In this document: positions 49,133-59,400 of the stretch, one piece after another
How the letters are laid out: every line of letters begins with the position of its first letter
How positions within the stretch are numbered: the first letter of the stretch is position 1
NCBI GenBank assembly: GCA_041394885.1
Contig: JAWKHI010000033.1
Coordinates: forward strand, 14,001 to 78,000
DNA length: 64,000 nt
From: DSOI01 sp041394885
Lineage (GTDB): Bacteria > Acidobacteriota > Terriglobia > Bryobacterales > Bryobacteraceae
Reading direction: 5' to 3'
The notes under the pieces: model-generated
Told to the model about the DNA's origin: nothing
Seen by the model: the letters and a program-made list of their open reading frames with translations, nothing else
The model's database searches: none
Translations under genes and position numbers: made by a program

Positions 49133-51778
49133 TTATCGGGGCTGGGGCAGCGCGGCGAGCTGCCGGCGCACATACGGGTTGCCGGGGAGTTTGCGATCCC
49201 AGCCGCGCCACAATGAAAGCAGGCGTTGCTCGAAATCGCTGGCGGTTCCGGCATGGCCGGCGGCGCGATGGAGCCGGGCGAGAGGGGCGTAGAGCAGCGT
49301 GATGTCGTTGGCGTCCCAGAGGACAGATTCGGGGCGGGGCGAGGATGCTTCGACGCGATCGAGCAGTTGGCGGTAGATTTCGATGGCGCGGCCGAGGCTA
49401 CCGATGCCGGCTTCGAGATCGGCGAGCGCGCGTAGGACGTCGAAGGGCTCCGAGCCCAACTCGACTTCCTTGGCCGGATAGAGGCCGAGTTCCTGCAGGC
49501 GCGCGAAAGCAGTGTCCAGACGCCGCCGTGCTTCGCCATCGCGGCCGAGTTTCCGGAGCGGATAGGTGGATCCGGCGAGGGCGGTCACTTCGCCGCGGCG
49601 CGCGCGGGAGTTGTTCTTGATCTCGGCCGAGTAGTGGAGAACCTGGTCATAGACAGCGAGCGCCTGGCGGGGATCGGAGTGGCGCAAGACGCCCGCGAGG
49701 CGAGTGCCGGATCCGGCGACGGTGAACCGGCCAACGGTATCGTTGGGATCGCCTTGCGCCCTTCGCAAGCCGATCTCGAGGTCACGCTGGAAGAGGCCGG
49801 CCGCTTCGTCGTACCGGCCGAAGCTGATGGATTCGTCTTCGCCGAGCACCTCGCCTTGTGTAACAAGGGCGAGTCCGTATGTGTTGAGCCTGCTGATACT
49901 GTTATTCCCCGGCAAGGGTTCGAGGAGCTTGACGCCTTCGACGATGGCGGCGAGAGAGCCGTTGAGATCTCCGGTTTGGCGCAGCGCGCGTGACACGACG
50001 ATTTGGGCGGCGCCGGCCTGGTGGGGCTGGCCCGTGGTCTTGGCTAGCTGGATGACGCGGCGGAGCAATTCGACGCCTTCCGGGACGAGATCCTTCTTGA
50101 TGTACCAGTTGGCGACGTTCATGCCGGCGATGACGGGTTGTTCCTTCTCGTCGGGGCCAATGGGTCCGCCGGCGAGGTATTTGTCGAGCCATTGGTGGGA
50201 CTCTCGGGCGAGCGGCAGGGCAGCGGTGTCCGGGCGGCGGCCTTCGGCGAGGACCATGCGGTCATGCGTGATCTGAGCCATGCGCAGGAGAGCGGTCCGG
50301 TTGCCGGGCTGGACGGCGACGACGGAGCGGATGAGCTTTTCGGCGATTTGGAGATTGGCTTCGGCGTTGTCCGTTTGACCTAGGTTGGTGGAGATGGGAA
50401 CGCCCTGGACGCGACCGACGCGCATGTAGGCGCCGCCGACGTCGAGCGCGAGTTCGGGGTCCGTGCGGGCGTCGGCGGCGAGGCGGCGGAGATACTCGAG
50501 GGAGGTGTCGACGATCAATTGGCGTGTCTTGGCGCCGCCGGGCAACTCACGCACCTGACGGTCAATGTCGAACAATTTGCTGGAAAGCTGGCGGACATCG
50601 TCAAAGCGGCGCTGCGCGATGGCGCGCTCGCGATTGGCCACCCAGAGGCCGACGGAGAGTCCGGCCAAGGCTAACGAAGCGGCAGCCACGGGTAGCCAGT
50701 AGCGTCGGGCGAATTTGCGCGCGCGATAGAGGAAGTCGCCTTTGCGGGCGCGGACGGGACGGGATTCGAGAAACGCCTCGAGGTCTTCGGCCATCTGGTC
50801 CACGGTGGCGTAGCGTTCTTGCGGCTCCCGGCGGAGTGCCTTCATGAGGATGGCGTCGAGATCGCCCTTCAACTCCGGGGCGCCGGCGCTGGGGCGGGTG
50901 ACGGCCTGGCGGGTGATGGCGGCGGCCACGGCTCCGGGGGAGAGGTCTTCGAAGGCATGTGGCGGGTGGCCGGTGAGGATCTCATAGAGCACGGCGCCGA
51001 GGGAATAGATGTCGCTGGCGGTGCCGATGGGTTCGCCGAGGACCTGCTCGGGACTGGCGTAGTCCGGGGTGAGCATGCGAAGGCCGGTCATCGTGGCGTC
51101 GGTGGCCAAGTCGACAATCTTGGCGATACCGAAGTCGAGGAGCTTGGGTTCGCCGCCGGCGGTGACGAGAATGTTGCCGGGTTTGAGGTCGCGATGGATG
51201 ACGAGGTGGCTGTGCATGTAGGCGACCGCGGCGCACACCTTGAGAAACAGGCGGATTTTGGCGGGAATGGGAAGGCTGGCGGTGAAGTCGTCGATGGGTT
51301 GTCCTTCGACGTACTCCATGGCGAGATAGGGCTGGCCATCGTCGAGGCGGCCGGCGTCGAGCAGGCCGGCGATGTTGGGATGGGTGAGGCTGGCGAGGAT
51401 ACGGCGTTCCTGGAGAAAACGCTCATGCTGATGATCGGCGAGGCCGGGGCGCAGGAGCTTGACGGCGGCGCGCTGGGCTACTTCGCCATCGTCGCGTTCG
51501 GCCAGATAGACGACGCCCATGCCGCCGCGTCCAATTACTTTCATGAGGCGGAAGGAGCCGCAGCGGGCGCCTTGGGCGTCGAGGAGGGAAAGGGCGCGGC
51601 TGGCGGCGGCGCCGATGTCGAGAGTGAGGGCGGAGGTGTCGTGAGAGTCAAAGGCGAGGAGGGCTTCGACTTCGCGGCGGGTTTGCTCGTCGACGCCGTG
51701 ATCGGCGAAGTAGCGGGCGCGGGCGCCGGGCGGGAGGTCCGCGACGAGGTGAAATAGCTCCTCGACGCGCGGTGTCAT
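49133..51778 (-). CDS. Membrane serine/threonine protein kinase with TPR-like extracytoplasmic domain
   Basis: 881 residues from the ATG at 51778. Kinase domain about 77-340: glycine loop GRGGMG (83-88), catalytic lysine K107 (AAVKLL), catalytic loop HRDLKPGN with D197, DFG at 215-217 and TPDYASPEQ activation segment. One membrane helix is at about 361-381 (WLPVAAASLALAGLSVGLWV). The rest is an alpha-helical TPR-like region (ELALDVGGAYMRVGRVQGVP, LDVLRALADLEAGIGSLGRA-type units). This is the PknB-like acidobacterial type. The start overlaps the stop of the upstream sigma factor (ATGA), so kinase and sigma factor form one signalling unit. Confidence 0.93.
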   Translation of the reverse strand: MTPRVEELFHLVADLPPGARARYFADHGVDEQTRREVEALLAFDSHDTSALTLDIGAAASRALSLLDAQGARCGSFRLMKVIGRGGMGVVYLAERDDGEVAQRAAVKLLRPGLADHQHERFLQERRILASLTHPNIAGLLDAGRLDDGQPYLAMEYVEGQPIDDFTASLPIPAKIRLFLKVCAAVAYMHSHLVIHRDLKPGNILVTAGGEPKLLDFGIAKIVDLATDATMTGLRMLTPDYASPEQVLGEPIGTASDIYSLGAVLYEILTGHPPHAFEDLSPGAVAAAITRQAVTRPSAGAPELKGDLDAILMKALRREPQERYATVDQMAEDLEAFLESRPVRARKGDFLYRARKFARRYWLPVAAASLALAGLSVGLWVANRERAIAQRRFDDVRQLSSKLFDIDRQVRELPGGAKTRQLIVDTSLEYLRRLAADARTDPELALDVGGAYMRVGRVQGVPISTNLGQTDNAEANLQIAEKLIRSVVAVQPGNRTALLRMAQITHDRMVLAEGRRPDTAALPLARESHQWLDKYLAGGPIGPDEKEQPVIAGMNVANWYIKKDLVPEGVELLRRVIQLAKTTGQPHQAGAAQIVVSRALRQTGDLNGSLAAIVEGVKLLEPLPGNNSISRLNTYGLALVTQGEVLGEDESISFGRYDEAAGLFQRDLEIGLRRAQGDPNDTVGRFTVAGSGTRLAGVLRHSDPRQALAVYDQVLHYSAEIKNNSRARRGEVTALAGSTYPLRKLGRDGEARRRLDTAFARLQELGLYPAKEVELGSEPFDVLRALADLEAGIGSLGRAIEIYRQLLDRVEASSPRPESVLWDANDITLLYAPLARLHRAAGHAGTASDFEQRLLSLWRGWDRKLPGNPYVRRQLAALPQPR

Positions 51779-52320
51779 CCAGCCATCTCCTTCTGGAGCC
51801 ACGCCTGGGCGACGCGGAGCGAACGGCGGACGACATGGGGCGACAGCGAGAGGGCGATGGCGGCTTCCTCGGCGGTCATTCCGCCGAAGTACTTCATTTC
51901 GACGAGTTGCGCTTTCAGGGGATCTTCGCCAGCGAGGCGTTCGAGAGCCTCGTCCATGGCAAGCAGGGTGTCGTCGGGAGAGCGGCCAACGTCGTTGAGG
52001 CCGGTTAGAGGGACTTCGAGAGCCGCGGATCGCTTGGCGGCGGCGCGGGCGCGGGCCATGTCGACGAGGATCTGGCGCATGAGGCGGGAGGCGATTCCGA
52101 AGAAGTGGGAGCGGTTTTCGTAGGAGGGGTGCTGTCCGCCGGCGAGGCGGAGAAAGGCTTCGTGAACGAGAGCGGTGGTCTCAATGGGGCGCGCGGGCCC
52201 CTCGCGGCGGAGATGTCCGGCGGCAAGTCTTTTCAATTCGTCGTAGACGAGGGGGATGAGATTGCGAAGGGCTTGCGGATCACCGGCGTGCACCTGCTCG
52301 AGCAGCTTGGTGATCTGCAT
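51775..52320 (-). CDS. ECF-type RNA polymerase sigma factor
   Basis: 181 residues. Region 2: NLIPLVYDELKRLAAGHLRR, HEAFLRLAGG, RSHFFGIASRLMRQILVDMARARAA. Region 4: LKAQLVEMKYFGGMTAEEAA, IALSLSPHVVRRSLRVAQAWL. The spacing and the YDELKRLAAGHLRRE start are those of the ECF group (TIGR02999-like) that is expanded in Acidobacteria and Planctomycetes and is usually followed by a Ser/Thr kinase, as here. No anti-sigma factor is encoded; the kinase presumably controls it. The first gene of the pair. Confidence 0.92.
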   Translation of the reverse strand: MQITKLLEQVHAGDPQALRNLIPLVYDELKRLAAGHLRREGPARPIETTALVHEAFLRLAGGQHPSYENRSHFFGIASRLMRQILVDMARARAAAKRSAALEVPLTGLNDVGRSPDDTLLAMDEALERLAGEDPLKAQLVEMKYFGGMTAEEAAIALSLSPHVVRRSLRVAQAWLQKEMAG

Positions 52321-52443
52321 AGGTCAATTACAGCATGGCGGCGGGATCGGCGCAGGGCTGGCGGATTGGGATGAAGGTGGGCGGTCGCGGATCGCGGTAC
52401 ACTGAAGAGATGCGGGCTTGCGGGCTCGCGTCCGGTGTCCCCC

Positions 52444-52533
52444 GGAGAGATGGCCGAGTGGTTGAAGGCGCACGCTTGGAAAGCGTGTATAGGGGAAACT
52501 CTATCGAGGGTTCGAATCCCTCTCTCTCCGCCA
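52444..52533 (+). tRNA. tRNA-Ser (GGA)
   Basis: 90 nt with encoded CCA. Acceptor GGAGAGA/TCTCTCC, discriminator G, anticodon stem CACGC/GCGTG with loop TTGGAAA giving GGA (reads TCC), long class II variable arm TATAGGGGAAACTCTATC, T arm GAGGG TTCGAAT CCCTC. Confidence 0.97.
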
Positions 52534-52760
52534 GAATTCCATGACCAATTTCTTTTGAGCACTAATTGCAGGGAGCGATTGCTGTCTCGAGAGATAGAGA
52601 TCCGGAAACGGCTTCCTCCAATCCCTGGTTGATCCCATGCCGTACGAACAAGCACACATCACCGCGCAACGGTAGTGGGCTTGGATCCGGCCGTATGAAG
52701 TCTGCGGCCGGAACCATATCCAAATGCACGCTGGACGGAGTGGCACTCTCAACCGCGTGC

Positions 52761-53285
52761 TCATGCCATCTGCAGTGCCCTGGTGATCAGACTGAGGTGG
52801 TGATAGCTGTGCCGAACGGCATGGTCTTCCAGCACGAACTGGCACGTCAGGATGGCGTCTCCGTACAAGGACACCGGAGCAGCCCGGGCAAGCGCCTCGT
52901 CGCTCAGCGCCCGGATCGCGGCCGCGGCCACTGCGCTGTTGCGCGCGAGCAAAGCCAGTGTTTCTTCCCGGTTCACTTCGCTGTTTTCTTTGGCGTGTTT
53001 CGCGTTCATCGCGTGGACGTCTTCCATCGCGACGCCGGTGATGGGCTGGCCGGCGGCGACTTGCTGGGCCAGTTCGATTTCCAGCGGATACACGCTCGCG
53101 ACGTGATGCACGATCACGCCGATCCTGCGCCCATCGCCGGGGACGGGTGTGCGCCATTGCGCCTGGGTGAGCGTGCTCGCTAGTGCCGCGAGCGCGCCCG
53201 CCCCTTTCTCCAGGCGATCCGCGAGGTCGCCCGCCCGGGTGGAGGCGCATTCTGTCAGGGAACTATGGGGAATGTTGATTGTCAT
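52761..53285 (-). CDS. Cytoplasmic DinB-family protein
   Basis: 174 residues without a signal peptide. DinB four-helix bundle: DRLEKGAGALAALASTLTQA with GDGRRIGVIVHHVASVYPLE, and the second metal region LEDHAVRHSYHHLSLITRAL. The histidines VHH and RHSYHH fit the metal triad. It differs from the two exported DinB proteins in this window and looks like the classical thiol-transferase type. Divergent from the AraC regulator, with a 173-base gap that holds no recognisable operator. Confidence 0.82.
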   Translation of the reverse strand: MTINIPHSSLTECASTRAGDLADRLEKGAGALAALASTLTQAQWRTPVPGDGRRIGVIVHHVASVYPLEIELAQQVAAGQPITGVAMEDVHAMNAKHAKENSEVNREETLALLARNSAVAAAAIRALSDEALARAAPVSLYGDAILTCQFVLEDHAVRHSYHHLSLITRALQMA

Positions 53286-53458
53286 ATCCTATCTCTTGAA
53301 CTCGTAGGTGATTTGCCGTCATGTTCGGCCGGCATGTCCCCACGTTAGGGCAGGAGCCCCATCGAGTCCATGCGTGAGCGTCTGTCTTAGCTTGCAGATC
53401 GTCTGGCTGCACGTTCGTCCTTGTGGTGGAGGCGAACGGCCAGTCAGAAAGGGGGCTC

Positions 53459-54448
53459 ATGAGTGCTGACGTTCTATCCGACGTGCTGCGCACGGTTCGC
53501 CTGTCGGGAGCGGTCTATTTCGAATTCAATGTGAGCCCGCCTTGGGCGTTCGAGGCGCCTGCGTCCCGGGAGATAGCCGCAAAAGTGATGCCGGGAGCGC
53601 AACGGGTCATCGAGTATCACCTGATCGCGCGAGGAAGCGGATGGGGAAATATTGCCGGCCAATCTCCGATTCGGCTGCAGGAGGGGGATCTGCTTGTTTT
53701 TCCGCAGGGAGACGCGCACGTGCTTCGCAGTGCTCTGGAGTTGCCTCCGATTCTCGATATGTCGATCTACACGCCGCCGTTCACGGACCTGCCGTTGGTT
53801 TACGATCGGGCAGCGGGCGAAGGCGAGCAATCGCGGATCCTGTGTTGTTTCCTCGGCTGCGATGAAACTCCGTTCAATCCCTTGCTCACGTCTCTGCCGA
53901 GGGTGATGCATCTGCCGGGTTCCGGCGACCAGGCAAGAAGCGGATGGCTCGGCACTTTGCTGCATATCGCCAACAGTGAATCGGGCCGGCCGCGAGCGGG
54001 TGGCGAGAACGTACTGGCGCGTCTTTCCGAGCTCGTGTTTGTGGAAGCAATCCGCCGCTATCTGGAGACTCTTCCGGCCGATCAAACGGGCTGGCTTGCC
54101 GGTCTGCGGGATCCGATGGTTGGAAGAGCGCTCACCGCGTTGCATCAGGACGCCGGCAGGCCGTGGACCGTGGAAGGCCTGGCCCGGGTGGCTGGTCTAT
54201 CGCGATCTGTTTTCGCGCAGCGATTCACCGGGATAGTAGGCCATCCGCCGATGCAGTACCTGGCCTTGTGGCGCATGCAACTGGCCGCCCGTCTCCTGGC
54301 CGATGGCAGTGGAGTGGCCGCGGTAGCAGAAGCCGTCGGCTACGAGTCCGAAGCCGCCTTCAGCCGCACGTTCAAGAAACTCGTGGGTAAGGCGCCGGGA
54401 ACCTGGCGGCGGGAATCGAACCTCCAGCAGGAAGGGCGTTCCGGTTAG
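53459..54448 (+). CDS. AraC-family regulator with N-terminal cupin domain
   Basis: 329 residues from the ATG at 53459 (AAAGGGGG just upstream). The N-terminal half is the AraC_binding_6-like cupin (EYHLIARGSGWGNI, IRLQEGDLLVFPQGDAHVL). The C-terminal 100 residues hold two helix-turn-helix motifs: WTVEGLARVAGLSRSVFAQR and VAAVAEAVGYESEAAFSRTF, then KKLVGKAPGTWRRE. This resembles transcription activators of the cupin-6 type that sense a small ligand. The divergent DinB gene is the likely target. Complete. Confidence 0.92.
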   Translation: MSADVLSDVLRTVRLSGAVYFEFNVSPPWAFEAPASREIAAKVMPGAQRVIEYHLIARGSGWGNIAGQSPIRLQEGDLLVFPQGDAHVLRSALELPPILDMSIYTPPFTDLPLVYDRAAGEGEQSRILCCFLGCDETPFNPLLTSLPRVMHLPGSGDQARSGWLGTLLHIANSESGRPRAGGENVLARLSELVFVEAIRRYLETLPADQTGWLAGLRDPMVGRALTALHQDAGRPWTVEGLARVAGLSRSVFAQRFTGIVGHPPMQYLALWRMQLAARLLADGSGVAAVAEAVGYESEAAFSRTFKKLVGKAPGTWRRESNLQQEGRSG

Positions 54449-54510
54449 CATTACAGAACGCGCGTCCGCCAGATGGAAACTCCCAAGCTGCGTGCTCCGC
54501 CCCTCTGGGC

Positions 54511-56409
54511 TCAGTGCCCGGCGGATTCATAGAGGGCGCGGCAGAACTCGCCTCGTGAGACGGTCCGTTCGGCGGCGGCGGCGATAGCGGGCAGCACCGT
54601 GCGCGCATCCGCACGGGCCAGCGGCCCGGCGGAGTCCCAATGGGCGGCTGCTTTCGTGGCGACGCCGGCCAGGCGTAGCCAATCCCGCGCCTGCTGACGG
54701 GTGACGGGCTCGCGGGCGCCGGCGTGGTAGTCGCGAAAGAAGCCTTTGGTTCCGAAGTACTGCATGGCTGCGTAAGCGGGATCGTCGCGATCGATGTCGC
54801 GGAAGTAAGTCACCACCTGGCCGTCGCGCAGCAAGTCACGCTGCAGGCGCGCAACGTCGATTGCTCTCGGCTGTTTGCCGGATTCGATCGCCAAATGCGC
54901 CGCGCGGCCGGCCGCCTGGCCGAGAGCCATCCAGGTGGGTTCCAGTCGAATAGTCGAGAAAGCCACGTGGGTGGTGGACGCCGCCACGGGCACGAGCAGC
55001 CCGTCCACCTCTTCCGGAACCATGATCCGGTAAGGGATCTGATAGGGGCGCGTGATGTTGTCGAGCATGAACAGGTATCCTTCGAGCGCGACGTCGTGAC
55101 CGGGCTGGCGCTTCCGGACGGGGAAGCTGTCGAGGGGGAACTCGCCGGCGGCGATGCTGTCGGCGTGCACGCGCGTGCGTCCGCCTTCGGGTGGGGCAAT
55201 GACGTCGTTTTCGCTCAGCGTGTAGACGCCACGGATGCGGCGCGCTTCGCGCACGTAGAGCTGCCAGGGAAAGTTGCCGTTGTCCGCGAATTCGTCGGCG
55301 GCGGGGTTATAGCGGCGCGCCAGGCCGCGCTGCTCGACGGGAACGGCTTGGTCGTTTTGGAGGAAGTAGAGCAGACCCTGGGTTAGGTTGCGGATGCGAG
55401 CCGTGATTCGTTCGCGTTCTTCCCAGCCGGCTTCGGTGTAATCCTGATTGATCTCAGTGAAGGGAAACCCGAGCGGGCGAGGGTTCATGTTCACGTCGGT
55501 TTTCGCGTTGGGGATCTCGGCGATCGACAGGGCGCGGACCACGGTGCCGAAGGTGGGGGCGAAATACCCGACGCCCTCCTTCATCACCTTGGGCGGACCC
55601 ATGCGGCCGGCCTTCCAGTCATCGATGTAGCCCAGGTATTCGCGGCGATCGTAGGCGGGCGGGGGCGAACGCATCGGGCGGCTATTGGCGGGATCGGTAC
55701 TCAGGCAGAGCCGGAACGTGTAGGCCTGGACGCGATCATCGCCTTCGCCGGTGGTGCCAGTGAGGAAGGTGCGCGTCTCATAGTCCTGGTAGACGACGCC
55801 GGCGTGCAACTCATTGAAGTCCGCCCGGGACTCTCGGCCGAGGCGGTAGCGGGCTCCGGCGTAGGCGGCAAGATCGCCTTCATAGGTGGCGTCGATGAAC
55901 ACCTTGCCCCGGAGTTCAACGGCGCCTCTCAGTTCCAGGGCTTCGCCGTTGGCGCGGTTGGTGAGGCGGACGGCGACGACGCGTCTGCCGGTGCGCGAGG
56001 CTTCCTCCAGCCGGTGGTATTTGAAGACAGTGATGCGCTTTTCCGCGGCCACCATTTCGTCGAAGATACGCTCGGCGACGGAGGGCTCGTAGTAGTAACC
56101 CTCCCGGCTGAGCTTGACATTGGGGGAGCCAGCGCCATAGCGGCGGATGTAATCCTGGTGAATGCGTCCGACGAACTCCCGGAAGAGTCCGCCGATGGCT
56201 CCGCGGTTTTCGATGTCGGACTTGCCGAGGCCGCTGGCCGACATCCCGCCGAGGTGGTTATGATACTCGGCAAGCGCGACGGTGTGCCCCGCCCTGGCGG
56301 CGCTGATGGCGGCGGCGACTCCGCCCGGCGTACCGCCGATGACGACGACGTCGAACTCGCGCGCGCCAAAACCGGGCATCGCCGCCAATAAAACGAGAAG
56401 ATATTTCAT
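54511..56409 (-). CDS. Exported FAD-dependent oxidoreductase
   Basis: 632 residues from the ATG at 56409. Signal peptide MKYLLVLLAAMPGFG; then the FAD-binding Rossmann motif FDVVVIGGTPGGVAAAISAA (G-G-T-P-G-G variant) and AEYHNHLGGMSASGLGKSDI, typical of the FAD_oxidored/xanthan-lyase-like family. A later block (FIDATYEGDLAAYAGARYRLG) is the second FAD-contact motif. The C-terminal region has a helical part (ARDWLRLAGVATKAAAHWDS). It oxidises or reduces an unknown, probably sugar, substrate in the periplasm. The ATG overlaps the stop of the sulfatase-sialidase gene (ATGA). Confidence 0.88.
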   Translation of the reverse strand: MKYLLVLLAAMPGFGAREFDVVVIGGTPGGVAAAISAARAGHTVALAEYHNHLGGMSASGLGKSDIENRGAIGGLFREFVGRIHQDYIRRYGAGSPNVKLSREGYYYEPSVAERIFDEMVAAEKRITVFKYHRLEEASRTGRRVVAVRLTNRANGEALELRGAVELRGKVFIDATYEGDLAAYAGARYRLGRESRADFNELHAGVVYQDYETRTFLTGTTGEGDDRVQAYTFRLCLSTDPANSRPMRSPPPAYDRREYLGYIDDWKAGRMGPPKVMKEGVGYFAPTFGTVVRALSIAEIPNAKTDVNMNPRPLGFPFTEINQDYTEAGWEERERITARIRNLTQGLLYFLQNDQAVPVEQRGLARRYNPAADEFADNGNFPWQLYVREARRIRGVYTLSENDVIAPPEGGRTRVHADSIAAGEFPLDSFPVRKRQPGHDVALEGYLFMLDNITRPYQIPYRIMVPEEVDGLLVPVAASTTHVAFSTIRLEPTWMALGQAAGRAAHLAIESGKQPRAIDVARLQRDLLRDGQVVTYFRDIDRDDPAYAAMQYFGTKGFFRDYHAGAREPVTRQQARDWLRLAGVATKAAAHWDSAGPLARADARTVLPAIAAAAERTVSRGEFCRALYESAGH

Positions 56410-59400
56410 TGAGGGATTCCCAGCGCCCCGATGGCATACTCGGAAATCTCGATGTCTTCCTTGTTGGTCGAGTAGATCACCCAGAGCGAACCCTGGTGCT
56501 CCAGGGCCTGCGGATACTGAAAGCTGCCGCTCGGCTTGGCGCGGCCGGCGAAGCGGCGGGGCGGAGAGCCTTTGCGCAGCAGGCGTGGATTTCCATAGGT
56601 CCATCCGTCTTTGCTGAAGGCGATGCCCAGAGGATCGCGGGATGTCTGGCTGGGGTTGTTGATCAGGTAATAGGAACCGTTCGATAGACGCCCGGTGAAG
56701 TTCTTGCTGGTGGCGTCCGGGAAATTGGTGTGAACGGGCTTGGACCAGGACTTGCCGTCGTCGCGGCTGATCGATCGAATGAGGTAGCCGGAGCGGGCGC
56801 CGTCGCGGATGATCATGTGCACCGTGCCGTCGGCGGCTTTGTAGAGGGTCGGCTCATCCATCTTATGAAACGGAGGATCGGAAGCGATCGGGGTGAACTT
56901 CCAGGCTCCGGGGCCGGGCGCGGAGGCGGCGGCCAGGAACACGTCCATGCGTTTGTCGCGGCAGGGCATCATCAGCATGCCACCGAAAGTTTCGGGCGCG
57001 AAGTTATTCATGCAGTTATCGGCGAACACCCCGGCGGGTTTCCACTCCGCGCCCGTCCATTCGAAGCTCATGAGGCGGAGGTTCTGCCAGACGTCGCCGC
57101 TGCCGCGGTTGCGGTAGGCCGCGCTCTCGATGTAGGCTCCGAGCGCGGTCAGCTTGCCTTGGAAGACGAACACGCCGCGGGCGATCCATCGGGCGGGGCC
57201 CTGGGGCCCGTCGGGGTCCGCGGCCACCACGCCGGAGCTGCTCCAGGTGTGGCCGTCGGTGCTCGAGGCGTAACGGATGTGCTGGTCAGGGTCTTCTTCC
57301 CCCACTTTGCTCGATGACCAGATTGCCCAGAACTTACCGTCGTGATGGGCGAGGTAGGAATGCAGGTTGAAGCCGGACTTGTTTTGCTCGCCGCGAAATA
57401 CGAGGCTCGTCCTGCCGGGGGCGAGCGGAACGTCCATGGGCGCGGCGAGAGCGCCCGGCGGCGCGAGCATGGTTGCTTCGGGGGTAAGTCCAAAATCCGC
57501 GATCCGGTATTCAGAGATCTCGATGTCTTCCTTGTTGGTGGAATAGATGACCCAGAGTGACCCATCGCGCTCCATGGCGTGCGGGTACTGGAAGCTGCGC
57601 GTGCCCTTGGCGCCGCCGGCATAGCGGCGTTCGGACGCTTTTGCGCGAAGCGCCATGGGACGCGAGAACTGCCAGCCATCCTTGCTGAACGAGATGGCAA
57701 GCGGGTCGCGGCCTTTCTGATTCGGGTTGTTGATCAGGTAGTACCAACCGTTGGATAAGCGTCCCGAGAAGTTCTTACTGGTGGCGTCGGGATAATTGGT
57801 CCGCACGGGCTCGGGCCAGGTCTTCCCCTGATCCGTACTTACTGACCGGAGCAGGTATTTCGAACGCTCGGCATCGCGGAAGATCAAATGCGCCGTTCCA
57901 TCGGCGGCGAGGTACCAGCTCGGTTCGCTGAACTTCTCGTTGACGGAGCCGGGCAGACGCTCGAGTTCCCACTGGCCGCCGGGTGCGGCGCGGGCGATGG
58001 AGGTCCGGCGCTCGCCGTCGCGACAGGTCATGAATAACTTTCCGCCCAGCATCCGCGGCGGGTAGTTACTCATGCAGTTGTCTATGTAGAGCCCTTCCGA
58101 GCGCCACTGGCTGCCATCCCACTCGAAGCGCTCCAGCCGGAGCGCGGACCATTTCAGAGGACCCGGCGGGAGATCTCGCGCCGTTCCCTCCACGTAGGCC
58201 GCCAGCGCCTTCAGCCGTCCGCCTTCTTCGTAGATTCCGCGCGCGATCCAGCGTCCGGGCTTTTGGGGGGCGTCGGCGACGAGACCGGGTTCGCTCCAAA
58301 TGTGGCCGTCGACGCTGGTGGCATAGCGCACCTTCTGTCCGGGTTCGTCTTCCCCGACGAGGCCGGAGGACCACACGGCCCAGAACTTTCCGTCGTAGTG
58401 CGTGATGTAGGAGTGCAGGTTGAACCCGGACTTCCCCTCTTCGCCGCGGAATACGGTCGACGTTTTCGCGGGAACGATCGACAGTGCAGCCGGGTCGGCG
58501 AGCGATGCCTCATCGGCCAGCAGGCGCTCGAGCGGCCGCGCTGTCTCGGTTTGGCGTGCACAGGCGGCCACCAGGGTCAGCAGCATCACGGGAAGGGCGG
58601 CGCGCCAGCCGGCGGCCAACATGGCGTGGAGGCGATCCACGGTCGACTTGCGGCCGGCTTCTCCAGCAACGTTGACGGTTTCTTCCGGATCAACGCGATG
58701 ATCGTACAGTTCCACGGCTTGGTCTCCCCACTCGGTATAGCGAAATTGGTCCGTACGCATGGATCGGCCCATCACGCGCGAGGGCTGGGTCCGCGGATAC
58801 TGGCTGAACACGGCTTTCTTCCAGGGCCGGCGCGGATTGGCGAGCAGCGGCATCATGCTGACGCCTTCGAGTCCCCGGACGGCAGGCAGGCCGCAGGCTT
58901 CGGCGAGGGTCGGGTAGATGTCGACGAACTCGACCAGTGCTTTGGTGCGGCCTTTCCCGTGTCCGGGTACGGACAGGATCAGGGGCGCGCGGGTGCAGAT
59001 TTCGAAATTGGTGGTCTTGCCCCAATAGTCCTGTTCGCCGAGGTGCCAGCCGTGGTCACCCCAAAGCACGATGACGGTGTTGCGGCGCAGGCCGAGCCGG
59101 TCGAGTTCCGCGATCACCTTACCGACATTGGCGTCGGTGTAACTGGTGGCGGCGTAGTAGCCGTGCATCACTTCGCGCATCTTGTCTTCCGGAATGGGTC
59201 CACGATCGGGCACATCGGCGTAGCTGCGGAGTTCGCTGTATGCGGTGAGGGCGTGAGCCGGCATGTTCCTTGGTCTGGTCTGATTCGGATAGATGGGAAC
59301 TTCGCGGCGGTCATACATATCCCAGTATTTTTTTGGAGCGGCGAAGGGCAGGTGGGGCTTGGTGAAGCCGACGGCGAGGAAGAAGGGCCGGCCGCGGAGG

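Noticed and set aside
50819..51757. 312-codon plus-strand frame opposite the kinase domain
   Set aside because: Gly/Glu/Asp-rich antisense frame; the minus strand has all kinase motifs in order.
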